From contig NC_088313.1 in NCBI RefSeq assembly GCF_910592395.1, positions 19,362,437 through 19,422,436 on the forward strand: 60,000 bases of DNA, given 5' to 3'. The translations under genes were made by a program, and so were the position numbers. This document shows, piece by piece, positions 1 through 12,400 of the stretch. The first letter of the stretch is position 1; every line of letters begins with the position of its first letter. Source of the DNA: Lineus longissimus (lineage: Eukaryota; Nemertea; Pilidiophora; Heteronemertea; Lineidae). The notes under the pieces were generated by a model. That model was not told the DNA's origin. It saw only the letters and a program-made list of their open reading frames with translations, and made no database searches.

Positions 1-2006
1 CGAATCTATGTAGAACATGCCGAACGCCCAGTTCCTTACAAAGTGCTAACACACTTTAATATTTAAGACCATTTTCCAAGATTTTATCAAGATTGCACTG
101 TGCTCTAATCCTTTAGCATTTTATAAAGTTTTCAATTCCTAATCTTGTGGCTCATATTAGGTAAAGTTACATCTCGACACGGTTCCTTTGAGGTTTTGCT
201 AAAGGGATAAATCAACAGTCAGGAAGACAAGTAAATGTATAATAAATAAATAATCGAACTTAATTCATGAATATTAAGATCGATGACTGGCGGTGTGAGC
301 AAAGTTTTCCCTTTACAATGCTTTTTCTTTTGTTATAAGTGCCTTGACCACCAGGCGTGTTTACCGACTATGAACTTGCCCCGGAACGCCATACCGGTCA
401 AACACGATTATCCAACTCTGAACCAACCTTTCGCAATAGTAAACGTTGAAATATCCCCTTTATCTGTTTATAAAACCGAGCGAACGAATGACCAAATTGC
501 GCTAGTCTGTTGGCAAACAGTGGTAAGATTTTATGGCAAGTATGTACTACTCCATTGGAATATTAGGAAGCGATTTGGGAAGGTATAGAGCTACAGGGCT
601 AGAGGTCAGCATATTCGTAATGCAAAAACTCATTACTGCATAGTGCATTACGAATTGTAATAGTATTGTTGAGTAAGTCGTTCTGTCGTATATTGACCAA
701 TCAAAAACACCACTAATCTTGCTTCGCGGATTGTGGCCAACGACGGCCTTGAAAATCACCTTGACCTGATTCAAGGTAAATGAATGCAGAAGGTGTCGGG
801 AGTTTCCCTCGTCCGTTCATTGAAAAATTCGATACACAATGTATATGTACACCATACATTTGATTCAGTGTTACTCCTGGTAATTTATGGACTGTCTGAA
901 TGACTGAGGGAATTTCCGATCGTACGATTAAAAAACAATAGCCTTTTTTAAGCAATTGAGATTCGGAACAGACGTTGTTTGTTTCTTAATGACATGATTA
1001 CTATATGACATTTTCTATGAATATCAACTATCATTTCATTCATAGAATGATCCTTCAGTCTTTCCTGTTTCAAATAAAAGCTTTAGAAAAGGATCCCATT
1101 CACTTCCGATCCATAGCTTTCAACAATTGGCGTAAATTACCTCCGAAAAAAGATAATTGATAATGGAACTTTAATAAATGTTTAGGAGGTGAGTAGGTAA
1201 GGTTACTGGGACTGGCTGATGGAAAAATAGCACCTGGGCTAGGTCAGTAGGTTCGACGTTTGGGGAATTTCAAATTGAGCATTTCTCTGAAAATTCTGGG
1301 CGATGTTTAACTTTTTTTCAAGTTGATGGTCACAATTTGTCTGGAGTGTGTAAATCAAGTAATTGCTGACACTCGCTATCTGTCTGTTCGTACCCATAAC
1401 GACAGGTATCCCATCTCTCTGTCTGGTTTGTGAAAGAGGTATGCAAATCTCCAGCAATAACCGTCCCAAGTCATAACAATGGGTTTTTAAGATAATGAAT
1501 GACTCGGTCATCGATGTAACTAACTGAAACCCTTATAACCTGCAGCAGCTTCCTGTAATTCCCAAAAGACCCTCGCGTGCAGACCATTTCTATCGCAACA
1601 TTCACTGGTTGACTCGTGGGCACACTGACATGTCCCAGCGCCGGATCACCAGTCACTCTTGTTCAGGCAACCATACCGAAAACCTTTGTTTCAGCCTCCA
1701 GTCGCTTGCAACCATTAAAAGCAGACTGAAAGTCTGGCCAGAGAGGAACACACTGACATTTATGAATATAAATGTGAATATTTTTGAGCCTCATCCCTGA
1801 ACGACCTTGTAATCTCAGATTAGCTGACATAACGACTATCATGACTACATCTAATTAGATTTTAGAATTGATTGGAAGGCTGTGTTATTAAATGGGGGAG
1901 ATAGTACTTTAGGAAGTGGTTGGGGATTTATAGTACTCAATCTAAAACAGTATAGGAGATTAGGTTCCCTGTCTTGTTGCAATCGCAATCACTGATGATG
2001 ACTATG

Positions 2007-2136
2007 TAGACGAAGATGACGGAGGAGGCGGAGGAGAAGACGAAGAAGAAGAAGTAGGAGGAGGAATAGAAGAAGGTGGAGGAGGAAGAAGAGGAGAAGA
2101 CGAAGAAGAAGAAGAATAGCAAGAGGAAGAAGTGGT
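2007..2136. repeat. GAA/GAG microsatellite
   Basis: A purine-rich degenerate trinucleotide run (GAGGAG, GAAGAAGAAG). It creates spurious Glu/Lys-rich and Ser/Phe-rich ORFs on the two strands. Confidence 0.9.
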
Positions 2137-5100
2137 ATCAGAAACATCATTGTTTCTCTGCAGCTAGTGCGAGTGTTTGCTCACGGTCACTCAGGATGTG
2201 TCCTCCTTGCCCTCATGTTTGCACAGCCCACAGCACGATACCCAATCAGCACAGGAGGCCAGTGATGGGGTCAAGGAGTGAGAAACAGACAGAGGCTGGA
2301 GTAAGGACAACACAACAAAACCTGCAAAGCGGTGGCCAAAGCTTATTTTGCACTTGTCGTCAATGCACGATATGAACTGTCGGAGGTGACCAGGCCACGG
2401 GTTAGGTACTTGGCCATCAGTCGTCTTCCTTAATGCATCCGCATTAGCCATCAAACAATATCCATAACTTCGTCCGAAATCTAATCAACATTGCCGTGTA
2501 TTTCACTTTGCAGGAAATGTTTAATAATTGTAAAATTGTTTCATTACAGAAATTACAATCATGATAATTTCCAATTGGAGATTTTATTGATGGAAAATGA
2601 AGCTGTTTTGTCAGTCATTATTGACCCATCAGCGAGTGCGCCAGGACGAAATTATGATTAATGCCTCTTGATTGGGAAAGCGGAGTCAACTCAATGATAA
2701 TTGTAGTAGACCACGATTTAGAAATAGAGCACTATTACAATCGGGGACAACTGCAACTTTTCCCATGGCATTGAAATGCAATCAATCACAGTTTGAATTT
2801 AAAGTATTCAGCAATAGTTCATACTAATCATACATTAGATGTCATCTGCTCCACTTTGATTTCTAGGTCTGAACATGATATGAACTTGATGAAGTTATAA
2901 GTTGGCAAGTTGACCTCCTTATATCTTAAAGTTGACATCAGTGCTGCCCGAACGAAGTGCGCGATGCCAGGACAGGAATGGAATGAGACCGAAAAACAGT
3001 AAAAGCTGTAAAAATGTCTTAGTGTAATCCGTGGGTGGACAATGTACACAATGCAAGACCGGATAGTCCAGCCAAGATGCCCGGAAGACCCCATTGACCA
3101 ATGTCCTTCACTAAGGAAGAGACTGCTTGAGATGACACGGTGCGGTTAACCCACGGGATGTCACCACAACGAACAAACTGATCGAATATCACGACAAACA
3201 GACAGACACGACAATATCAACATTCATGTTGAAAAGGGTTTGGTACTGGCAGGGTCAATGGTATTTAACCCATTTATCAAGGCTGTCAGTATCCTGTCAA
3301 CTATCAGTGAGTAGCGCTTCGCCCACAACGAAAGCGTAGCAAACTGTAAGTCATCAGTTAGATCAGAGTTCGTATAATGCCAAGCATGAACCGGACACCA
3401 CGACTACCACAGCATGGATCTTCTCCTATCGAAGAAACCTACCTGTAGACCAGTAGGGTTTGGACTTGACATGCACCCACTGGTCGTGTTCAGAAAAAAA
3501 ACCCTTTCCTATCAATTCATTCCAGGTGCAAGTTTGGTCAAGCCATAAATTGAAAGCAGCTATAATTTCTATCGCTGACCAAGAAGAGTCAATCGGCTTG
3601 GCGATCCGGTGGTGACCACATCCACCTGCCAAGCGACCACAAGAGGGTGGAAGGCGCCACATCTCCGTGAGGTGACACCTACACTGTTTGCTGGTGCCAA
3701 GAGGATCCCGAGAGGACCACAATAACACCACAACGCGGGCGGGGAGACCCTGCATGGCGTCAGACTGTACACACACAGACAATTGACGCCGGACATCAGC
3801 CTTGGACAGAAGATACATCATCAAGTTGGTGTCATCCGTGAGGTCATAGGTCACTTGGTACACCAGTTAGCTTCAGACTGGTGTGGAGCCATTTCACTTG
3901 GTCCCGGGCACTTGGTGCAGGCTTAATTTCACAAAATCAGTATTTCCAATTACAAAATGAGTCACGTAGAAAGCTAAGCTTTCCTAGTAACTCGATACAA
4001 TAATCACAAGAAACATTCACCCGAGAGATTTCTGATCAAAGATTGATAAAAGATAGTCAGATAGATACAGATGAATTGGACAATTAGTGGCACGAACAAC
4101 AAGACTGTTGATGAAGTCATGAATATCAACGTCGAACGCACTTCCTCCATCAACCATGATGACCTTGACCTCTGCGGGAGAACCAAGAGACCCTTTTAGG
4201 GACGGGCAGCGTCCTTACTGAGGTTCCAGTAAATGGCGCTGCAGCATACCGTCTTCAAGCGTCCGAATAATATGTTTACGAACAATGTACTTTTATAAGA
4301 GTCTCCAGGATCAAGCTATGACTTATAGCATTGCGAGAAAGCCTAATCTTTACATATATTGTTGCCATATTGCCCTCACTCTATCAGTCAGAAGGACATA
4401 ATCTAAAGACAATATAGATGCAACATTACTCATACTCATTCAAGCCTAATTGCGTGTATTTGCCGCAATCATACGAGTTTTATCCCTGGCTAAGATCACA
4501 TCAATAATGTTTAGCCTTATTGGATGTGAGATTGGACGAGATGGAGTGAGGCAAAAGTCACGGATATCACATCAAGATACGAACGATAGCCATCTTGCCC
4601 TAATCGAGACATCGCCTCGCAGACCACACATATTGAAAGAAACATCTGATGTCTGACACCGAATTTCGAGAGGGAAAGCCATTAATTCTTCAATAGTAAT
4701 AATGCAAAGATATATGTATATCCGATAACATGACTTCGAGTTCTATATACCAATAAATCAATATGATCGACTCGATAACTGAGGCAGAATAGGCAAATAA
4801 GAACCACCAGATTTAGTTCCCAGACATCAGTAGAATCTAAGACATCGGGTGACACGGTAGATGACATGCAACTGTTTGTAGCACATGTATCTATTGAATA
4901 TAACTTCACCTTATTTTTTACTTGTTCGGGGATTTGGTGACCTCTGATATAAGAATCTTGAGAGGCAACAAAGTAGAAATGGTCATCACAACTGGTTCAC
5001 GCAAACAGATGCACAACTATAAAGCAGTCAGCGATATTATGATTGTTAAAATTGTTACATGTTATGAAAAAATCAGGACGAACGCGGATAAAACATTTGT

Positions 5101-5176
5101 TAAACGCAAACAACATGCAGATATCTAAACTCCTGCGCAGTCGCATAATTACATCGTTACGTGTCTGCCAACAGAG

Positions 5177-5188
5177 GCCGCCATTTTG
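5177..5188 (-). promoter_or_regulatory. YY1-like motif (AAAATGGCGGC)
   Basis: The minus strand reads CCAAAATGGCGGCC, matching the AAnATGGCGGC consensus for YY1, a factor often found at transcription starts. CTGCGCA, half of an NRF1-like site, lies about 45 bases away. It sits left of Fgf exon 4, so a start here would be internal to or downstream of Fgf. Motif only. Confidence 0.3.
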
Positions 5189-6386
5189 GACCCACTCAGT
5201 CGTGGACCGGCGGGGTCTTGGTGAGGACACAGGGGCGTGAAGACATCAGAATCATAGTGCTCGATCAGCCCAGAATCAATTAATGCACAACTTTAAACAA
5301 AACTTTACACACATATTTCTCTTTATGCCAAGGTGCTTCTATAGGTCATGTGGTGACTGATCTATCACTAATTGATTCATCAATTCTGATACTTTCGCGC
5401 GCCTGTGACACGAACGGGAACTCATGTATGATGAAATACAAATCTGTGTTAGCAGAATATCTTTCGGTCTGCTTGGAAAATGGCAAGAATCGCGGTTACG
5501 GTGTTAGTGAAATTATTAGTGTTAATAAAAATAACGTTAGAGGCTATTGGACAAAACACAGACGGTAAAACTACAGGCGCAAGACGGAAATACGGGACAT
5601 ACAGCCATGTGATCATGGACGTCATGCAGCAACGAGTGCTATTGGACACCAGGGGTCACGTGGCTGTACTTCTGACAATATGAATCTCGTAAGATGTGAT
5701 GTAGTTCTGATGATGGCCTCGTACACATGGTGAAGTGTACAGGTCAACAACACACTTTAGTAGTATGACATAATTCATATTGTGACATTAGCAACCTCTG
5801 CTCGTATGACGAAGAAATAATACGGCCATAAAAGTTACTAGAAACCGCACTGAGACGTCATGTTCAACAACAAATACGTGTACTGAGTCGAGAGACTGAG
5901 TGTGCTAGGTTTTCATTTCATAACCTGTTTTTTATGTGAAGTTACTGAAGGAAAAGCAAAGAAATCACTTTGCAGAGGTTGCTTACAGCACAGATGATAA
6001 GTGTATAATGTATCATAAAGCTTTAAACATAACAAACATGGGCTTGAATACGAATTCCAAAAGCTTACGCATACATCATTAAATATGCTCGACTATGAGC
6101 TAGGACAACCGGTTTTGAATTTAAGTAAGGTCAACAGGAACTTTAAGCACTAAGCACTCAACGTTTGAAAATGCAAGAATATAAGGATGAAAGTTTCGCC
6201 AAAGAGTCTACAAACTGATGTAACAATATAGTCCGGATCTTCCTGAAAGATGCCGCTCATCAAGTGGTACTTACACTCGCAATCTCTACTGAAGAATGTT
6301 AACCGACAACTGATGGCCGTTATTGAAGGTATTGCGAACTTTACTCTCTTTTGGGAAAGGGATTTGAGAAATGATATAGTACTTAC

Positions 6387-6499
6387 CCGTGCTATTAACC
6401 GCCCTCTTTTGTTGAAACATAAAAACATCTTTGATTTTTCTCCCTGTATCCGTATCCGCGTACCGAAGTCGCCTTGATCCATGTGAAGTATAAGATCAC
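6387..6499 (-). CDS. Fgf8/17/18: Fgf8/17/18 exon 4 (diagnostic FGF core exon)
   Basis: Two bases plus 37 codons lie between acceptor tcatcttccag| and donor GCACGG|gtaagt. The exon reads DLILHMDQGDFGTRIRIQG and then EKSKMFLCFNKRGRLIAR. This is the most conserved block of the Fgf8/17/18 subfamily (LIVETDTFGSRVRIKG, then CMNKRGKLIGK) with conservative changes. It ends in phase 0 directly after the LIAR/LIGK residues, as in vertebrates. It anchors the subfamily assignment. Confidence 0.9.
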
Positions 6500-9400
6500 C
6501 TGGAAGATGAAGATCAGAAAGTTGTACAACGCTTGACCAAGAACGAGTGATTTGAAGCAAAACGATGACACCTTTTCCTTGACATTTTCGGCGCGATTTG
6601 CCTGCAACTCGTGAATTAGACTTTCAGTGAAAAGTGAGAGTAAAACTAAGCCAGATGAACAAACTCATTGCAAGTCCAACCAGTGTATATCAGTAACTAT
6701 GCGATATCTAGGTGCGTAGGCGTTGAAATTTGAATTTGACATAAATGCTTTGTTGAAACTACAAAACAATTATTGTACGCCCCTTGGCCAATCATCGTCG
6801 GCAAAACTGCCTCAAAGTGACTCGTTTTTTTATCAACATTTTCATGGGTAACTTAATATCAATTAAGCAAGTTTGCTGTTGGCCCAGCTGCTGCGGCAAG
6901 AGGCAGTTACCTTTTAGATAGATCAACACAACAATTTAGGTTGAACAATCAGGCATTTCAAGGCACCATATCGAATATCACGGTGGGCTAAAGTGCCATT
7001 AGGCTAACCGAATGGCCAATCGTTGGTCAATTGAGAGCCGAGTACCACTTGATTTCTGAGAGTCCTCAATTTTGTGGTCTGTAGTGTTTGCCATGTTTTA
7101 GTCGACACCTTCATATTTGCGCCAACGCCTTTGTTGATGTGACATGGCCTTTTATAAGGTCGGCGCTGGGTGCTTCTCAACGAAGAGAAGATGCCATAAC
7201 CATAACCTAAGTCCGGTATCAGATATCACTCAGGGTGACACCGTACCTTTGACATATTTGAATAAAATCGGAGAGGCTACGGCCAGAAGTGACAGCCGCT
7301 GGTGCTGCAGTCCTCTACATTTCGAACGCTGTGAGGGCTGTCGTGGATCGGCCATATCCCACGAGGACTATGTTAAGGATGGTTATGCATTGCCTAGGGA
7401 GTCTTCATTCCTCAAGTACATTGGAACCCCGGTCGGCCATCACTCCGCTTTGACGACCAAGAATCGCCGGTCCCGAATGGTCTCCTCTCTAATTACCATC
7501 ACAAGGCCCCCGATAACACGACCACCCCGGTACCCAGACCACGACCACTGGATTGGGCGGTCCCAATGACCAAATTCACCCCTCTAACCCGAAAGACGAA
7601 GACTGCCATGGATTATGAGATCACTGAGTCTTTGACAGAAAAGCAAGTGATTCAGCAACAAACACCAACATTAGCTGGAAAAGCTTTTCACCGAGAGAAT
7701 GGAATTATTAGGGTGTCCAATACAAAAGCATCGGATTATAAACCAGAGAGGTCGTTGAACCAATGGTCATCACATGGTCTTATTTGAAAGGACGTTTTGG
7801 ATATAGGTCGCAATGCCTATAAAAAGTTTGTGAACATGGCTACTTGCAGTCCTCATAGAAAGAATGTCAACATTACCAGTCAGAAAGTCAGGGACGTGTC
7901 TATAATGTGTTGTCTGGGTCATTTAACACATCGAGAGAGTAGAGTAGGTCCACTCGTCTACATAAAGCCGGATTAGAACAACTAGTTCAGGCAGTATCTA
8001 TCTGATCGACACATATTTCAAATGCATAAAAAATGACCTCCAATGTGAAGGTCGCACTGAATTTTTGAAATTCTACTCCAAATGTTGTTTTTCATTGGGA
8101 AATCAAACAGTGTCTTACAGCTATGAAAGCTGAATAAGATATCGTAAGATTGCGGGGCCAGACGATCAAATAGCCCCATAAGACGGAAAGGGAAAGAAAA
8201 TATTGAGAGCAGGTTGTTTCTGATTAAGCCGACATTGATCATTAAATGATTGGCATTGTATGAAGTAGGCTGTTTATTATGCTTTACTGATTTCGCCAAA
8301 TCGATGGATCAAATTCTAACGCCTAATATTGACATTAAGTTCGGTAACCAATTGTATTTCCTGTATTGCTTGTTGCATATTTGAAAAATAACTTGAAATC
8401 GCCCTGACTTAACCCGGCTAGCACGTCTCCTGGTATGTGTTGTAAGTGCTATGGGGCATATAGGCATAAACCAATTACTTGTCGTAACAGTATAGCACGT
8501 TGTGCCTATACCTTACCTGAAACTCAAAAAGAATTGGCTGGTCAATGGTACCTTCAAAAAGGTACATGTAATCAGTATGAAGTATTTCTAAAGCCTCAGT
8601 AATCAGTTTATGTTATTCTCACTTGCTGACGGGATGATGCTTAGGTCGCGTGATTATGAAACGAACTATCATAACTTGCTATTGCTTATTCGTTATCATA
8701 CCGCACCACCTTACGTACCTTTTTACCTCAACTCGTCCATTACTACTCTCAGAACGAGTAGCTGATGGGGGCATTCGGATGACCCTGTTGTGCAAGGATG
8801 ACAAATGGCAGGGCGACTGTCACAGCAGAGAAGCTGTCAACGTCATCGAAGGAATCTTTCTTCTCGAACTCATTTGCAAAGATCGAGGCAAGAGTCATGA
8901 AAGTACAGCTGGATCGATTGCGAAAACTCGAGTACCACTTATGTGGGCGCTTATCTTCAAGCAAAGAGCTCGTGAAAACTGCTGTATATTTCTTTTGATA
9001 GATAACCGCAAATCTATTGTGGGCGGAATATGACAGGTGAGCTTTATCTTACCACTAGCAACTTTGGTGTATAGAGGTCACAGGGTGTCTGGGCGGGGTC
9101 AAATTACTACAAGTGGTTACAATGTTTAAAACTTCTTTCATATCAGTACTTGTGGAATTGTTACTAATCGGTGGTTCGACACCGGCTTCCACTGACATCT
9201 TCAACTCAGGATGCAAACTGGCTGCTCAAGAATGACTGCACACCAGAATCTTGTAGTTCAGCGACCCTAATTTTATTTCGATGTCTTTTATCTCCCAAAT
9301 TTGTCGTGGTTTGCTCCACCATGATAAAGTTCAGTCAATCGAGTTTAAAGGTTAGTTTTCGTATCGATATCAAACGCTGCTATCAACGTCTTATAGGGCA

Positions 9401-12400
9401 TGTGTGTTAGAACAAATTCATTTGATTATCAGAGCTGATACATTTAAGGTGAAAAAAATTCAAGCTCATGAACGGTATGAACCATCGCGATTCGAAGCCT
9501 TGCCCCGACCAGACGTTGACATAGTAATGGGCTGTTTTCTCATTTTCTCATGTCTAGAAAAACAATTTGATAAAGCCTGGTCTATAGAGAATTTCAACAA
9601 ACAAGAAATAACAAATTCTGTGCTAATTCGCTGATGATTTCCGCCGTCTAGCATGGCCACTTCAAGCAATAGAATGCATGCATTTGAAATAGGACGTCTT
9701 TTTTTCTTATTCTGTTTTTTAAACATGACCTAGACCACCAATGGACGCATGATAACTGGCATTATCAAATTAATGAGGAGAGATATGAAATTGTCTGGTT
9801 ATATCAACGACACTAATTCTTCTCTGTTCTGCATAAACAACTGGTCAGGGGGCAATTCTCCTCCAATAAGGTTACAACTGCTCCCTGGATCAGTACCTCT
9901 GCCTTAACCAGCTCCCCGTGAGCCAGGTTGGCCCCCTGAATGAGGCTTCCTAAAGTTCATACTGGCGATGGATACTAGCTTAATTGCGAAGAAGGAGAAG
10001 GAGAATGGAAAAGAAGAAGAAGAAGGAGAATGATGAAGTGCGTACATTTACTCATTGGCAAACACCTATGGAACCCACACGGGACGCCATTATCGTTCGC
10101 CAGCCTTTCTGCACTAACTATTCAGTTCCAGGATAGATTGACGTCACACGCACTTATATTTCGCCAAGGCTTTTCTAAGTTATCCAAATATCTCAAGCCC
10201 TGGTCGGGTCACAGTTTTCTAGTATTTTACTATTTGAACACTCACATGGATTTCATATTCTCACCATTCATGCTACACAGGTGTGAGGTTATCCAGTCTA
10301 ACCATAACATACTAGTATATAATATGGCCAATTCCGCTGTTTATATAGACTTTACCCGAGTCATGTTGATTTTCCCCTACCAATCAATGGCATAAGTCAG
10401 CAAATCATATTTATCCCCTGTTTGTACGCCAGATTTGACACTATACCTCAAAGTGGCCAATACATATGAAAATACGAGGGTCACGGGTACAGATTCTGTA
10501 GGCCTGAACTGGACTATTGAAGATGTTATAATGCAAGAAGGTGTTCCGAAAATGGCGCTTGGCCAACTTCTATCAATGACATCCTCCTTTTAAAGTATAG
10601 GCACTCTTAGACTGGACTGAGCCGGATCGTCATTATCATCATCATCAACATCACCATCATCGTCGTCATCGTCGTCGTCGAAGTCGTCGTCATCGTCAAC
10701 ATCATCTTCGTGAACATCATCAACATCACTCAACACCACCATGACATCACAGTTAACTTGTCAATGACTTATCCTCGGTATGATATTCCACATCATATAG
10801 TTTACAATATTGTCACAAAATTGTTCCTTTGCTTGCAAGATCATGGAACCTGAGGACGGATGGGTTAAAGAGGTTATATGTTGTGTTGTGTCTGCGGAAT
10901 TATGATAGAACCCAGTACCCAGGTATCCAACAATGGACAGGGACAATCGGACCTTGCCTCCTATGATCCAGCAGTGCGTGCACCGTGTCATCATGATTGC
11001 CCCGACTGTCATAAATCTCTGGTCCGTATTCACTCTTGGCAAGTGGGACCCAGCACGCTAGTCGTCTACGTGTTCGGCCTTCAGGAGACATCTGTTAGAG
11101 GATTTACTACATGGGTGGCTGGGCGTTCAAGGCAATTCCTCGCAAATATCACTACAATATGGCTTTGGCGAAGTCATTTTACTGGTTCTTGCGCCAAAAC
11201 CTTTCCCAGGAACCTTTCCATCTTTGTGTAAGCCAATGATGTTGGCATTCCGGCAGACTTGACGGCACTTATGGTCGTCAAATATTTACTTTGTGTTGGT
11301 TGCAGCTGAAAGTGTCAGTGCACATCGCCATGAAGTGACATAAGTCAGAAGATTCTGATTTACTGCTGTTTTGTAAACTGTACAGATCAGGACCAACCAT
11401 CATCATATCGTAAATTCAATACGGGTCGGAGGTTTTCTCTGTCCTCCGTCTATCGATGGAACCTTCAAATATTGAGGGAAGCATACACTTACTGATAAGC
11501 ATGTAGGATCGACCTTAACAAGGGCGATGAATGGCTTCAGGGATAAGATCCTTTGTGTCTCCTCGACGCCAATACCCAAGGACTGTCGTAGAGACGACGG
11601 CCCGAAAATGTCACCTGCTTTCCCGAAGAAGGGCTTTTGGACTAGCGTCTATGACTCTCTGGGTCAACACGTTACCCCTTTGCGTGTGGAGAAAGGGTAA
11701 TACATGTAGATGTAGCCAACGAATACAACCAACCCATTATTGGCGCTCATGCCTCAATTCGTATATCATGAAAATCGTGATATTTATTGACAGAATGCTA
11801 TTGATATTTCGACCGATTTCACTTGGCAAGCGACTCGCGAGGAGTTAAGAAAACAGCAACATCCCACGCGTGTTAATCCAGTGTAAACAAGGTTACACAC
11901 CATTTAATGGTTCAGAGTGAATATTATGATCTTGTCCTCAATTCATCCATGTGGATCTGGGCAAGAAATTTAACCCCGGGTGTATGTTTTACATAAAGAA
12001 GTGCGATAGCGTGCACCACCAAATCAAGGTTCATATTTAGACACCGATTTCTTCCTTTCGTTTCAGTTTGAATTGATCAGAATCACAAGCAGATATCATG
12101 TAGAAATGTGCGTCAGTATGAACAGGATTCCGATAATTTGAGATTGACATCAAGGACATGTGAGCCTTAGATTCCCACTTCATGCCAAAAGCAGCTGAAT
12201 GCCTGTTATCCTGGCTTGAAATGCTCGTCGTCGTCCCCCATTCTTCTGCTGGGGTATTCAGTGCATTTGATAGAAAGATATCATCGGCGGCGACAAAAGA
12301 TGAATATCAGGGCAAATAGGAACAAACAAACAAGTCGGGGTGTTGTGCGTGACCACTCAACTGTCCAAAATACTAGACCAAATATCCAACTCTGATATTC

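Larger units (their letters stand above)
1..6386 (-). other. Sequence downstream of Fgf exon 4: intron 4 or 3' flank
   Basis: No gene was recognised here. The donor at the low-coordinate end of Fgf exon 4 opens an intron into this stretch, so at least part is Fgf intron. I looked on the minus strand for the terminal FGF exon (C-x-F-x-E, then G-W-Y, then R-G-P) and found no convincing match. Notable content is a purine-rich microsatellite near 2.0-2.1 kb and a YY1-like motif near 5.18 kb. Confidence 0.5.

Noticed and set aside
547-955. Minus-strand ORFs considered as the last FGF exon (one starts after a fair acceptor; another reads FSMNGRGKLP)
   Set aside because: Neither has the C-x-F-x-E, G-W-Y and R-G-P spacing expected after LIAR; the resemblance was superficial.
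2480-2650. Minus-strand reading HDCNFCNETILQLL as FGF C-x-F-x-E
   Set aside because: The spacing is wrong, there is no acceptor and no following G-W-Y block.
3426-3863. 145-codon minus-strand ORF ending near a CTACAG|gtaggt donor
   Set aside because: No recognisable domain, and a candidate 37-bp exon at its end (WVHVKSKPYWST) does not fit the FGF family although its phase would.
5925-5965. Very strong minus-strand acceptor (ttctttgcttttccttcag|) left of Fgf exon 4
   Set aside because: In the required phase 0 the next codon is TAA, which would truncate the FGF mid-fold. No open frame of useful length follows in the other phases.
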